Assembly (NCBI GenBank): GCA_000750105.3
Contig: JPHH03000001.1
Location: 248,001 to 312,000 of the forward strand
Direction: 5' to 3'
Source: Tolypocladium sp. Sup5 PDA-1
Taxonomy: Eukaryota; Ascomycota; Sordariomycetes; Hypocreales; Ophiocordycipitaceae
DNA length: 64,000 nt
Positions 22,918 through 33,597 of this stretch are shown here, piece after piece. How positions within the stretch are numbered: position 1 is the stretch's first letter; each line of letters opens with the position of its first letter. The notes beneath the pieces were generated by a model. The model was given only the letters and a program-made list of their open reading frames with translations. It was not told where the DNA came from and did not search any database. Made by a program: the position numbers and the translations under genes.

Positions 22918-24084
22918 ATGTCGACGAAAGAAGACAGCCCGGTCCCGGCAGACGCCGCCAACCCTGCGACGTCGACAAAGCGCAAGTCCGCCGTCGACGA
23001 GATCGAAGTCGACATCACGGCGCCAGAGCCCCCGTCCAAGCGAGCCCGCCGTGCGCTGAAGAAAGGCAAGGCCCTCCCGACGAAGGCGGATAGCGATGAC
23101 GACAAAGAGGGCGCCGACGGCGAGAAAAAGGACAAAAAGGAAAAGGTTCGGTCAGAGCATGCAATCTGGGTCGGCAACCTGCCCTTTACGCTCACGGCCG
23201 CCGACCTGCGCAAGTGGCTCATCGACAACTCGGGCGAGGTCATAACGGGCGAGTCCATCACCCGGATAAAGCTGCCTACGAAGAAGGAGCCCGGCCGGGA
23301 CAAGACCCAGAAGCCCGTCAACAGGGGATTCGCATACGTCGACTTTACAGACATTGGCGGAAAGGTCGCCGCCATTGCTCTGTCCGAAACGAGTTTCGCC
23401 GGCCGCAAGATTCTCATCAAAGACGCCACGTCCTTTGAGGGCCGCCCTGCGAAGGAAAAAGAGCCCGACGAGCCCTTGGCCGGTGCGGAGCAGAAGAAGG
23501 AGGTCGACGCGAGCCGCAAGGTCTTTGTCGGCAACATGGGCTTCAAGACGACCGAGGACGACCTGCGCAGGAACTTTGAAAAGTGCGGCGAGATTGAATG
23601 GGTCAAGCTGGCGACCTTTGAGGACACGGGCAAGTGCAAGGGCTTCGGGTGGGTCAGGTTCAAGGAGCCCGAGGCGGCTGCGTGGGCGGTCAAGGGCTTC
23701 GTCAAGGTCAAGGAGCAGGTCGAGACGGAAGACGACTTCAAGCCTGCCGAGGACGGCGACGGCTCCGGCGAGGAGAGGCAGAAGCAGTTCAAGACGAGGA
23801 AGTGGTGGGTCAACAGGATGCTCGGCAGGGAGCTGAAGCTGGAGCTGGCAGAGGACGACCAGACGCGGTACAAGAAGAGATTCGGCAAGGATGCGCCCAA
23901 GCGAGAAGGAATCGTGAGGGCGCCGCGGGAGAGGAGCGAGAGGTCGAACCAGTCTCGGGGACGAGACGACAAGACGAACGGTGCGGTGGAGGAGGCGAAG
24001 CCTCTCACAGAGTCCGATATACAGGTCGCCAGGTTGATGGGCACTGTGGTGAAGCACACGGGCACGAAGATGACTTTCGACTAG
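22918..24084 (+). CDS. Two-RRM RNA-binding protein, nucleolar type (Nop13/Rnp24-like)
   Basis: A single exon of 388 residues. The amino end is acidic/basic (KRKSAVDEIEVDI, SKRARRALKKGKALP) as in nucleolar proteins. RRM1 starts at IWVGNLPF (RNP2) near residue 83 and has RGFAYVDF (RNP1). RRM2 starts at VFVGNMGF near residue 201 and has KGFGWVRF (RNP1). After RRM2 comes a conserved tail with WWVNRMLGRELKLELAEDDQ, RYKKRFGKDAP and a final MGTVVKHTG...MTF. Two RRMs with this spacing and tail resemble budding-yeast Nop13 and fission-yeast Rnp24, found in the nucleolus and pre-ribosomes. A role in ribosome assembly is inferred. The start is the ATG at 22918, just after a CAATG context. Confidence 0.88.
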   Translation: MSTKEDSPVPADAANPATSTKRKSAVDEIEVDITAPEPPSKRARRALKKGKALPTKADSDDDKEGADGEKKDKKEKVRSEHAIWVGNLPFTLTAADLRKWLIDNSGEVITGESITRIKLPTKKEPGRDKTQKPVNRGFAYVDFTDIGGKVAAIALSETSFAGRKILIKDATSFEGRPAKEKEPDEPLAGAEQKKEVDASRKVFVGNMGFKTTEDDLRRNFEKCGEIEWVKLATFEDTGKCKGFGWVRFKEPEAAAWAVKGFVKVKEQVETEDDFKPAEDGDGSGEERQKQFKTRKWWVNRMLGRELKLELAEDDQTRYKKRFGKDAPKREGIVRAPRERSERSNQSRGRDDKTNGAVEEAKPLTESDIQVARLMGTVVKHTGTKMTFD

Positions 24085-24382
24085 TTAAATCGACTCTGAG
24101 ATACCCTATATATCAACGTTCCCAGCTGCCGAGTTATTGATCTCAGATGGTGGCGTGCGTTTGGGCTCGGCTGGAGGGAGACGGCCCCTCATCCGGCGAC
24201 GGAGCCCCGCATCACCCGCTTGTGACGTCGACCTCATGAACCTGATGTAGCTAAGCTGTCTTCTTCAGATGACATGATTTGCGCCTCGTTTACCCAAGTT
24301 CAGATCCTTTCTCGTCAAGATCATTCCTCCCAACGCATCAAGTCAGCCGAGTACACGCATTAACCTCTTCGTCGGCGATACG

Positions 24383-25176
24383 ATGTATGAGTCTCAGGTG
24401 TCATTTACGCTGGACACCATCTGTCCCTGGTATGTGATGCGGAGAGCCGTGACCCCGGATTCATCACAATGGGTCGCTAACATTGTTACTCTCGCAGGAC
24501 ATACATAGCAAAGAAGAGGTCACACCCACTCACAACCCTCGCCAACCGCCCCGACTAACCCCTCGGCAGACTCGAAAAAGCCCTCGAGCAGGTCCGCGCC
24601 TCGCCATCCTCCTCCGGCGTCACCTTCACACTGCACTTCGAGCCCTACCAGCTCTTCCCCTCCTTCCCCGAGTCCACCGGCAAGCAGGAATGGTACCTCC
24701 ACGAGAAGCACATGGACAACGCCGCCGCGCAGCGGGTCTACCAGGCGCACATGCTCACCCTCGCGGAGCCCCTCGGCCTGCCGCTGCGCTTCGACGGCCT
24801 CATGGGCAACACGCTGCCCGCGCACCGCGTGATCCAGCTCGTGCAGGCCGAAAGGGGCGCCGACACGGCGAACAGGCTCGTCGACGGGCTGTACAGGCGG
24901 TACTTTGCCGAGGCGGCGCACCCGGCGGCGGAGGAGACCCTCGTCGGGGCGTGTGTGGAGGCGGGGCTGGGCGAGGACGAGGCGAGGGCCCTCGTGGGGG
25001 ATACGCAGAGGGGGGAGCGGGATGTGAGGAACAGGATGAGGGAGGTGGCGAAGGATAATGACGCGGTGCCGGTGGTGATGGTGGAGGGGAAGAGGAGGGA
25101 TATCACGCTGACGGGGGCCAAGGAGGTGGCCGAGTACGTCAAGGCGCTGGAGACGGTGATTAAAGAGAGCTCCTAA
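24383..25176 (+). CDS. DsbA-like (FrnE-type) thioredoxin-fold protein
   Basis: Three exons, 24383-24429, 24498-24518 (21 nt) and 24570-25176, encode 224 residues. The first splice completes the Trp codon of ICPW-TYIAKKRLEKAL and the second the Arg codon. The second intron has a weak GTCACA donor but a good GACTAAC branch and GGCAG acceptor. The thioredoxin-fold active site is C-P-W-T, so only the first cysteine of the usual C-x2-C is kept. Later blocks, NTLPAHRVIQLVQAERG, LVDGLYRRYFAEAAHPAAEE and the substrate-side VPVVMVEGKRRDITLTGAKE, match the DSBA/FrnE family. With one cysteine it may act as a glutathione-dependent transferase or isomerase rather than a dithiol oxidase; the substrate is unknown. 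No signal peptide, so probably cytosolic. Confidence 0.87.
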
Positions 25177-25303
25177 GAGCTCGGAGAGTCATGGAACTTT
25201 ACAAGTATGTGCACTCGCTTTCATTTCTCATGGGATACATAATGAAAATACATGAAGAGAAGGACAGACGTCGTGCCACCGTGTTTCATTACAAGTCATA
25301 AAC

Positions 25304-25330
25304 CCATCCCTCATCCCTCATCCCTCATCC
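25304..25330. repeat. CATCCCT microsatellite
   Basis: Three to four tandem copies of CATCCCT in the 185-bp gap between the convergent DsbA-like and F-box-like genes. Confidence 0.85.
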
Positions 25331-25364
25331 ATCATCGTCAACCGTCAACCGTCTTGGAAAACAC

Positions 25365-27314
25365 CTACGACCTGCTAAACATGAGCGGCACCAGCGCGCT
25401 CCGGCTCTCCGTCGCCCTCCTATCCTCGAGCACCTCCCTCCCGTAGCCGCCAAACTCCCTCCCTGCCATGAGGCGACACGCCGCCACCGCGTCGACGGCC
25501 GCCCTGCTGCGTTTGCTGCAAAACTCCCTGCTGAGCTTGGACAGCACCGCGGCCTTTGCCTTTTGCAGGGCGCTGACGCGCGCGGCGGCGTCCTCGGCGA
25601 GCAGCCGGTGGGCCTCCTCCTGCTCGATGTTGCGCTGCACGCCGGAGATGCCGTCGTCGGGCGCGTGGCGCGCCGAGGGGTCGTAGACGGTCGGCTGCAG
25701 GAGGACGGGGTGCGGGTCGGATCTGAGCATGGGGGCGGTGATGGTGGACTTGGGGAGGGGCGTGGGCGGGCGGATGGTGTCGGACTCGAAGGAGGGCTCG
25801 AGCTTGGGGCGGGAAGGCCTGCGACGGCGGGACGAGGACGAGGACGATGTGGAGGGACGACGCTCGGAGGCTTCACGTTGGTCGTCTTCGTCCCTGTGGT
25901 GCTTTCTGCGGCGGCGGCGCTCCCGCTTCTTCTTGAACTTGGTGGTGACGCTCATCGTCTCCTCCCTCGCCGCAGCCGCCTCCCCCGACAGCCCCTCGAT
26001 GGCCTCCCTCTCCCCATCGCTGAAGCCGAACCCGCCGAGATCCATGTCCAGCAGCTCACGACTCGCCGCCGCCACCGCCGCGCTCGGACTCGGCAGCTCC
26101 TCGCCGCTGTCGCTCGCCACGAAGCTATCGCACTCGGACGTCTCCGCCAGGACACTGCTCCGCGCCCACGCGTCGTCGCGGCTCAGCGGCGCCAGCGCGT
26201 CGTCCCAGCTGCCGTGGTCCCGCAGCACGACGTTCTCAAAGTCGAACTCGCGGACCGTGGCGCGGTGCGCGTTGATGAGCCCGCTCAGCTGCGGCGCGTT
26301 CATGCTCGCGTTGCGCACCTGCAGGTGCCGCAGGCGCGGGAAGTGGATGGGCGCGCGCGAGGGCCGCGTCGGCAGCGGCGACATGGGCGACGTGACCTCG
26401 TGGAAGAGCTTCCTCGAGGCGCGCGGCGGCGCGAAGAGGGGGTCCGCGGAGAGGGCGATGGGACAGGGGCCCCTGGGGCCGACCCAGGCGAAGGCGAACT
26501 TCTCGAGGGACGGCGCGAAGTAGCGGATGTAGTCGTCGATGATCTTGAGGTGGTCGAGCCCCGGGGACGGGCCGTAAAAGTCCCACGCCTCGACGGATAC
26601 GTTTAGCTTCTTGATCTGCCTCCACCGGCGTCCGGCAGACGGCACGCAGCCGATGCCAGGGACGTGCCGGAGGTAGTTGAACGCCGACGGGTGCAGGGAC
26701 GAGAGGGACAGCTTGTTGAGCTTGGTCATGGGCGCGCGCTCGACGGCGATGCGCAGGCTGATGAGCGCATAGTCGACGACATCACGCCGGTACCTCTCCC
26801 GCGGATCCTGGCCCGGGCACCGGATGGTCAGGTGCCGCATGTTGGGCATCTGCCGCAACGCGTTGATGAAACTGGGCATGTTGGTCGCGGCATGGAACAG
26901 CGGCGGGTACTGCTGCGTGAGGATCTCGCCGAGCTCCGTGTTGGCGTACTTGGGCCGCGTGAGCACCGACCCGACGCTCGTGTGCGGCGAGTACAGGAAG
27001 CACATCTCCTGGCCGGTGCCCGGGTGCACGAGCGGCGGGAGGAAGGTGGCGTCCGAGTGCGGCATGTAGAAGGTGAGGTGCTCGACGTGGTGGCCGACGC
27101 GGGCGAGGGCGGCGGCGCGGCAGGGCCGGGTGAGGGCCGCGGGCGTGAAGGTGAGGTGCAGGCGGGTGAAGAGGCGCTTGGTGAGGAGGTTGCAGCAGGC
27201 GGACGAGGCGGCGCGCACGGCGCAGAGGGAGGCGGTGGGGAGGTGGGCGGCGAGGCGGGCGGTGATGCGGTCGCTCCTCAGGAGGGCGACGAAGAGCTGT
27301 TCTGTGGAGGCCAT
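25365..27314 (-). CDS. F-box/leucine-rich-type protein, conserved fungal unknown
   Basis: A single exon of 649 residues, beginning MASTEQLFVALLRSDRITARLAAHL. The first 50 residues (LAAHLPTASLCAVRAASSACCNLLTKRLFTRL, in pieces) look like a divergent F-box, followed by a long region with leucine-rich-repeat-like phrases such as MRHLTIRCPG, LNKLSLSSLHPSAFNYL, FPRLRHLQVRNASM and VREFDFENVVL. The middle to end is low complexity: an acidic/serine part, a very basic KKKRERRRRRKHHRDED tract, poly-Ser, then an Ala-rich helical end (LLAEDAAARVSALQKAKAAVL). F-box proteins usually recruit substrates to SCF ubiquitin ligases; this is inference from weak similarity and no direct motif proves it. The start is the first ATG of the frame. 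Confidence 0.75.
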   Translation of the reverse strand: MASTEQLFVALLRSDRITARLAAHLPTASLCAVRAASSACCNLLTKRLFTRLHLTFTPAALTRPCRAAALARVGHHVEHLTFYMPHSDATFLPPLVHPGTGQEMCFLYSPHTSVGSVLTRPKYANTELGEILTQQYPPLFHAATNMPSFINALRQMPNMRHLTIRCPGQDPRERYRRDVVDYALISLRIAVERAPMTKLNKLSLSSLHPSAFNYLRHVPGIGCVPSAGRRWRQIKKLNVSVEAWDFYGPSPGLDHLKIIDDYIRYFAPSLEKFAFAWVGPRGPCPIALSADPLFAPPRASRKLFHEVTSPMSPLPTRPSRAPIHFPRLRHLQVRNASMNAPQLSGLINAHRATVREFDFENVVLRDHGSWDDALAPLSRDDAWARSSVLAETSECDSFVASDSGEELPSPSAAVAAASRELLDMDLGGFGFSDGEREAIEGLSGEAAAAREETMSVTTKFKKKRERRRRRKHHRDEDDQREASERRPSTSSSSSSRRRRPSRPKLEPSFESDTIRPPTPLPKSTITAPMLRSDPHPVLLQPTVYDPSARHAPDDGISGVQRNIEQEEAHRLLAEDAAARVSALQKAKAAVLSKLSREFCSKRSRAAVDAVAACRLMAGREFGGYGREVLEDRRATESRSALVPLMFSRS

Positions 27315-28903
27315 AGTTGTCTCATGTCGTGGCTCTGGTGATGCAGTTGGCGAGGTGTAGATGGTGTTGATGCCGGCCGTGGACGAAACCCGATGTCAGT
27401 TACTTGTCCGTAAGAGACGATGACAACGTAAGAAGCTGTGTAGATGGACGCGCACGAAGCGGATAGACGTTGGTATCGCAGTCTTGTCGTCGTTGCTCTT
27501 CACACCCCGTGTAAGTCTTCACACTCCGTGTAAGTCAACTCACTCAACCAGAGTCTCGAGTCGCCAAACCGTTGACGCCTGAAAATAACGTTGCTCAAAG
27601 TTGTCAGGCCGCAGATACCAGGCCGCAACGGGGCCGCCGTATATATCCCGCCTCCTCACCTCCCCATCCGCCCTCACTGATCCCCATCCCCCCTCGTCCA
27701 CGATTTCCCTCGCCCGTCGCCACGGCCGCCGCCGCCGCGAAATCGACTGGCTGGTGACTCACGGCGCCGCCAGCTGCAGGTCCCCTCCGTAGCCTCGCGA
27801 CCGCGTCGGGCACCGCGCCGCCAGCCCTCGTTGGCCCAGCGGCCGCGGCGGCGTCCCACTGCCGTGCATGGCGGCCAGTGGGAGGTGCGTCGCCGTGGGG
27901 CCGGGAGTACGTTGCGGCTGGTTGTCGATGGCGGGGCCGCTCAGCCCCCGGGTGGGAAACAGTGGACCAATCACGGGTGGGCGTCGGCACGCGAGACACG
28001 CGCCTGGGCCACGCGGGGGCACGGTTGGGGGCTTGCAAGCGCGATGCTTCTATTCTGGAAGGACGTTTTGAGGTGTATAAGAGTCAACTGTTTGCTGCTG
28101 TCGCGATGGACTCGCCGTTTTCGTCTTCGTTTAGTTGTGCAACAAGCGAGTGGATATCACCCGCAGTCCAACGTAAATCTGCCACGACTACGCGATATCG
28201 GAGACGGCGCCTATGTCGCGTCTTCTGTCCTCGGTGCCTCACCGCCAGCCAACCACAAACCTCCGTAGACGCACCTTTAGGGCCCTTCACCGGCACCAGA
28301 CGATCAGAAAACGCCTCACGTCCGCCTCGCCGTTTCCCGTTTCCCGTTCCCCGTTGCCCATGCCACTAACGGAGCACCATGCAAAGCCGTCCCCACGAGC
28401 CTAATGCTCCCACGCAGCCTATCACGGCCGTAATGTTTTGCCCGCGTTGAAACATGCTTCCCGCGTGGGCTAATCAGATCCGTTGGACAGGGGTTGGTCC
28501 GTGCAGACGGGACGAAGGGTCTCGTGCCCTCCACAAGCAGTGCTCTTGTCCCCTCCTGGCCAAACAGCCGTTGCCCACGACGAGAAGGGAAAACGGATCT
28601 CAAGCACCACTTCTTTTGCCTTGAGCATCTCGGCTGAGCATCCTCCAGTCTCCGTAGATGTTCGATCTGCAAGGAGAAAGCTGTCATGCGTCTTAGCAAG
28701 TAACTGTTACCAACATAGCAAGCCACGTTTCGTAACAGGTCGACCCATCAATTTTCTACCTACTGGGAGTCCAGCCTGGGTATCACAAATGCATCGTAAA
28801 TGCCATGATGATTCGCCGTCCCTGCAACCGGGGCATGCCCTGGCACACATCCGTCGCATGCAGGATTCACCCCAGAGCATCACATCCACCAGCACCTCCC
28901 ACC
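27315..28903. other. Intergenic
   Basis: About 1.6 kb upstream of the F-box-like gene and downstream of the zinc-knuckle gene. It contains a 19-bp tandem repeat at 27497-27534 and TATATA at 27640-27645. GC-rich open frames at 27600-28300 have no recognised content. Confidence 0.6.
27497..27534. repeat. 19-bp direct repeat in promoter
   Basis: Two adjacent copies of TCTTCACAYYCCGTGTAAG, differing at one base, about 180 bp upstream of the F-box-like start codon. A tandem transcription-factor site is one possibility. Confidence 0.75.
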
Positions 28904-30730
28904 TTACTTGGCGCGGCCTCGACCTCGGCCTCGCCCCTTGCCACCACCACCTCGAGCAACCCTTCCGCCACGGCTTCCGCGACCACCGCGACCACCGCGA
29001 CCTCCACGTCCACCTCTCGCGTTTCCATCTCCAAACTCGTCCTGCGGGCGCGAGCCAGACATGTTGAGAGGGGGCGGCATGCTGTGGTAGCCTCGGTTGG
29101 GGGGAGGGGGCTTGGCTGGCAGCGAAGAATTGCCACCGCGCTGTCCAAAGGATGGCTGGCGTCGAGGGGGTCCCGCCGGCGGCGGTCCGGGGGGCAGCGG
29201 AGGCTGGGCAGATCGCTGGCGGCTTCCGTTGCGGCCGCCATTGCCGGCTGGCATCTGGATGTTGCTAGACACCTGGATTCGACCCACCGGATGCGGTTGC
29301 TTGACTAACCTATTGGCAAGAAAATCGACATCCGAGTCGTCGCTCTCCGAGTAGTGGATGTGAGTCCGAGCAGCATGACCACGTATCCTGAGCTCGGGGG
29401 CACGCCGCGCGTTTCCTCGTGGATCGCTGGCGTCTTCGATGCCCGAGTTGCCGCAGTTGGGGTCGATGAATCGATTGCGGTTGGCCAGAGACCAGGTAGG
29501 GTTCGCGGCGTACTCGAGCTGAGCGCAGTCGGACAGGAAGTGGTCTCTGGCGCCGCAGATGGCGCAGCAGACGGGGAGGTCAACGACTGTCTTGATGTTG
29601 TCAGCGTCCGGATGGAAGGACCGCCAAACATCCGTGCACTCAGCCTCGAGATGATCAGGCGACTCGCAAAAGGCGCACGCGAGGCCGTCGTCCTTTGTGA
29701 GCTTGAGCTTTTCGACGCAGGTCGCAGCCGCGTGGCCGAACTGAAGACACTTTACGCATCGCTCCTTGGTGGGACAGCAGAAGCTCCAGTGCGCGTCGTC
29801 GCCGCAGAATCGGCAGCCCGAGTACGGGCAGCTAGCTGAGGTATGGCCCTCGCGAGCGCAGACGACGCACACGGTGGAATGGTGATCGGCATCGGGGAAG
29901 TACTTGAGCTGCAGCGCGCGCTCCTCGTCCTCGGTTAGGACGCGCCGCTTGCGCGTCTCCGTGGCGGTACCGTTCGCCTCCATCTCGCGTGTTGATGTGG
30001 ACTGTGACGCGTTTGCCTTGCGGGTGGTTTGCTGCGAGAGTGAAGTCCGGTCAACAACCTTGTCGTTGGCAGCGGAACCGCGTAGCGCTTCAAGCAGCTC
30101 CTCCAACGCACCAGAGTCCTTGGCTTGGTTTGCGGCTTGCCTGGCGCTCTTTCTCTTGCCCGCCTTGAGGCCACTGCTGTTGTCCAAGTAGCCCACAAAG
30201 GCCGAAACGGTCAGGGCCGGAGTCATGGGCACGCTGTGCTCGAGGTTGCAGAGGAAGAAGACTCGGACCCAGTCCTGGAATCTCGAGGGCCAGGAACCTT
30301 CTCTCTTGGCGGAGAAGGCCGGGAGCTTGAACGTGAGGGAATCCATGTACCAAAGGTGAGGGTTGGGCGGCATGGTAACGGTCGAGGGGAGATCACCCAA
30401 GGCACTCGCAGTTGCCGTGGAGACTGCACCTTGGGCCTGGCGAGGAGCGTCTCCGGGCCGACTCGACTGGTCCGCAGCCGCCAAAGTCGCCGAGGCCGGC
30501 GCGCTGCCGGTCTTCTGGGCTTCTGATTCATCAATCTCCCCTTCCTCGGAGCCCTGTGATGCAGCGCTCAACCGCGCCCTCTTGGAGCTTCGCGAACTGC
30601 CGGCCGACGAACTGTTGCCTGCATCCTTGGGATCCTTGCCGCGTGACCGCTTGCGCCCCTTGACGGGTGTTTCCTCCTCGCTGGAATCGATGAGGATTAT
30701 ATCCCCTAGCACCTCCTCCGGCGCAGCCAT
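28904..30730 (-). CDS. Zinc-knuckle RNA-binding protein, Air1/Air2-like
   Basis: A single exon of 608 residues from the ATG at 30730 (MAAPEEVLGDIILIDSSEEE); the frame is open further upstream but the sequence there is unconvincing. The centre has five C-x2-C-x4-H-x4-C zinc knuckles in a row: CVVCAREGHTSASC, CRFCGDDAHWSFCC, CVKCLQFGHAAATC, CAFCESPDHLEAEC and CAICGARDHFLSDC. Five knuckles is the number in Air1/Air2, the RNA-binding subunits of the nuclear TRAMP complex that marks aberrant RNA for exosome decay. The amino part is Ser/acidic with a basic KGRKRSRGKD signal. The end is Pro-rich and then RGG/GRG-rich, typical of RNA binding and arginine methylation. The TRAMP role is inferred from knuckle number and layout. 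Confidence 0.85.
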   Translation of the reverse strand: MAAPEEVLGDIILIDSSEEETPVKGRKRSRGKDPKDAGNSSSAGSSRSSKRARLSAASQGSEEGEIDESEAQKTGSAPASATLAAADQSSRPGDAPRQAQGAVSTATASALGDLPSTVTMPPNPHLWYMDSLTFKLPAFSAKREGSWPSRFQDWVRVFFLCNLEHSVPMTPALTVSAFVGYLDNSSGLKAGKRKSARQAANQAKDSGALEELLEALRGSAANDKVVDRTSLSQQTTRKANASQSTSTREMEANGTATETRKRRVLTEDEERALQLKYFPDADHHSTVCVVCAREGHTSASCPYSGCRFCGDDAHWSFCCPTKERCVKCLQFGHAAATCVEKLKLTKDDGLACAFCESPDHLEAECTDVWRSFHPDADNIKTVVDLPVCCAICGARDHFLSDCAQLEYAANPTWSLANRNRFIDPNCGNSGIEDASDPRGNARRAPELRIRGHAARTHIHYSESDDSDVDFLANRLVKQPHPVGRIQVSSNIQMPAGNGGRNGSRQRSAQPPLPPGPPPAGPPRRQPSFGQRGGNSSLPAKPPPPNRGYHSMPPPLNMSGSRPQDEFGDGNARGGRGGRGGRGGRGSRGGRVARGGGGKGRGRGRGRAK

Positions 30731-32624
30731 TCTGAACGCGGCCCAATTTGGGCTGGTGAGCTGCGCTGCCGTCAGATATGTGAGTCCGCAGCAACGGATG
30801 GCGTCTGCACAAATCCGAGTGCTTGTTATCCTGTCCTGCCGTCTCAACTATGCTGACGGTGTGTGGTCCAAATGCATCTTTTGACCAACAAGACTGAGCA
30901 CGACGTCGCTTGTCCCATGCAAAAGATGTACACTGACAGCGCAAGGACTGGACCACGTGAAATCAGACGAGATGCCTTGTTCCACAACAAGTGCGCTCCC
31001 GGGATTTCGATTCTTTCCAAGGCTTCGCAGCGACTTACAGCAGACAGGTAGGCGATTTGAGCATACCGTCAGGTACAGTTGAAGTTGATGAAGCCATCCC
31101 TGACGATGGCCTGCACGTCCGATAAAAAAATCGCGAGCGAATCAGAGGCCGTCCCAGTGACTGACCGTCAAGCACGAGGCGGCGGAAACCCCGTGCCGAA
31201 GGTTAGCCGGGTACCTGCGGTCAGGCAGGGGCCCGGAGCTTATTCGACCCGGCAGTCCAGCATCCGATCGTTCCTTGCTGCGTCGCCGATGCCACGGCGA
31301 TGGCGCAGCAGCTCGATTTCGTGTTCGTGAACGGCTGCTGGTTTCCACCGGCTACGAGGACCGGCGCATGGCAGAGCCCTGTTCCGTTTCTAATTATGGC
31401 ATCCGTGTCCTTTCGCGCGGCGTCCGGTGGGTGTAAACGCCAGCGCGCAACGGGTGCGCCGGCCCAGAGCAGCGATTCAATTTGGCCAGAGCCTTTGCCG
31501 AGATGACTACGGAGTCTGACCTGTCCGGGCCAGACTCCCAACAAAGACTCCTGATTGCCTCTCCACTTTGCATAGACATGCCACGATCTGGTTGATAATA
31601 GGGGCGGGACGGCATGATGTTGGCCTGGGCTCTGGGCACATGGCTAATATTAAATCTGTCAATCTCGCTATGGGTGGCTTATCTCCTTGACAGCAGTCTG
31701 AATATGGCCTGATGCTGGCAGATGCAAGGGCAAAGTCGAGATCTGGCCTCCATCACCACAGATCTCGTTGCTCGATGGTGGATGCCTCCACGCAGCGACT
31801 CAGAAGCCAAGCGTCGTCAGCTCCAGCACGTGTGTCTCACCTCCACGCCGCTGGGTCGCTACGCGCTCGCGTTTGTCCTCCGCCAGCGGCTCCAGGGCTG
31901 CTTATGCACTGTAACAGCACATCCGAAGGGACCGCGCTAAACTCGGTGCCTCCCCCGCCCCGACCGCAGGGTCACTCGCTGCCAGCCACGGCGCGGGTGG
32001 AGCACCGCAGCTGTTTGCGCGGTACCTGGCCTGGTCAGGTCCTCGTCCCTGCCAACACCCCGACCTTTCACAGGCTGGACTGGCCACTCATCATCGACAG
32101 GCTCATCGCCGACTTCCACCTCCCATCACCACCACCGCCATTCCTGCGCTGCCTGTGCCCAGCCGCGCCCTCGCTCTCTCACCCATTTCTCTGTTCTCTG
32201 TCCATCTCCAGCTGCTCACGCACTGTGCCCCTCGTTCACGACCATTTCCATTAACCAGCAGTCTCTGTATCCGTCCCGCCGCCGGCCTCCGTGCGTCGCC
32301 TCCGCCGTCCTGCCCTGTCTGTCCTGTCCGCCTCGTCGTCCGTCGTCCGCCGTCCACGCCCGCCATCCTCCGCTCGCGTGACATCATCAGGGCCCGAGAG
32401 ACCCTCGCAGACCTCGGCGTGTGCGCCCTCCACCGTCGCGCACCTCCGCCTCAGCCACCCACGAGAGCGAGCTCCCCCATATCTACCGAGGGAGCCCACC
32501 CGCACCGGCGTCTTCCCGACCACCCGTCAATACCGCCAAGCTGTCTTCCCCAATCCTCCTCCAGCGCACCGTCTCCTACGACGCGGGAACCAAGCCTCCG
32601 CGCCGTGGCAGCAACTACCTCGAC
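30731..32624. other. Intergenic between divergent genes
   Basis: About 1.9 kb. No gene recognised. From about 32100 the plus strand is pyrimidine- and CCTCC-rich, as expected of a long 5' leader of the ORM gene. The ORM reading frame is open upstream to about 32421 without an ATG. Confidence 0.6.
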
Positions 32625-33325
32625 ATGGCCGACCGCGACAACGGCGCCCGCCGGAGGAGGTCCAGCAGCATCCTCCAGGTCTACCACGAGCCCCCCGAGA
32701 CCCTCGAGCAGATCAGCGACCAGGCCGCCCTGCCCAACCTCAACGCCAACTGGACCAATGCAAAAGGTATGCTAGCTCGGCGCGGAGCGCTTTCCCCGCC
32801 ACCGGGGGCCAGTCCGGGGGCTGACATGGCTGATGTACCGCAGGAGCGTGGACCATCCACATCGTCCTGATAGCCTGCCTCAAGATCTTCTACGACGTGA
32901 TCCCCGGAGTGTCACAGGAGACCTCGTGGACACTCACAAACATGACCTACATGTTCGGCTCGTATCTCATGTTCCACTACGTCCGCGGCGTCCCGTTCGA
33001 GTTCAACAGCGGCGCCTTCGACAACCTAAACATGTGGGAGCAAATCGACAATGGTGCCCAGTACACGCCCACCAAGAAGTTTCTCCTCAGCGTCCCCATC
33101 GTGCTGTTCCTCCTGAGCACCCACTACACCCACTACGACCTGGCATATTTCATTATTAACTTCCTGGCCGTGCTGGGCGTAGTCATCCCCAAGCTACCAT
33201 TTGTGCGTGTGGCCAAACCCTACCTACTTGCCTAGTCGGCGCCGCCCGCGAATGGGACGAAGCTAATGCCTCGACAGAGCCACCGGATGCGATTCGGCCT
33301 TTTCTCAGGGCCCCCGGAGGAGTAG
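32625..33325 (+). CDS. ORM1: ORM/ORMDL sphingolipid-synthesis regulator
   Basis: Three exons, 32625-32766, 32844-33202 and 33278-33325, give 182 residues. Introns are 77 and 75 bp. The second splice restores IPKLPF-SHRMRFGLF before the stop. The family body is clear: NANWTNAKGAWTIHIVLIACLK, split by intron 1 in its Gly codon, then IPGVSQETSWTLTNMTYM, FHYVRGVPFEFNSGAFDNL, MWEQIDNGAQYTPTKKFLL and STHYTHYD, with about four hydrophobic segments for the endoplasmic-reticulum membrane. ORM proteins bind and restrain serine palmitoyltransferase, the first enzyme of sphingolipid synthesis. The amino leader has RRRRSSSIL, which fits the RxRxxS-hydrophobic site of Ypk-type kinases that relieve Orm inhibition in yeast; that control is inferred here. 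The start is the ATG of MADRDNG. Confidence 0.95.
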
Positions 33326-33597
33326 CCTGCATGTGGCTAGCAAAAGGCGTTGGGGGGGCGATAATTCACCTTTGAGTTTGGACGAGGGGCAAAACACCAC
33401 ACCAGAAAGACCGAGAGGGCTGGGGCCGAGTGAGGGGATACATTCAGTAGCGAGCATAATTCGGTACGTGGCTCTCGCCGCGAGTGGTTTTGTCGTTGAG
33501 CGGTAGCTTCGGGGGCAGGAATTGGATCTGGAAACCAGCAGCGCTTGTCTTTGTTGCCATGGGACCGGCGAACTCTCTCCGAGTGTGATGTGCTGAC

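Noticed and set aside
22908..24065. 385-residue minus-strand open frame
   Set aside because: Antisense of the two-RRM gene; Ser/Leu-rich composition typical of a shadow frame.
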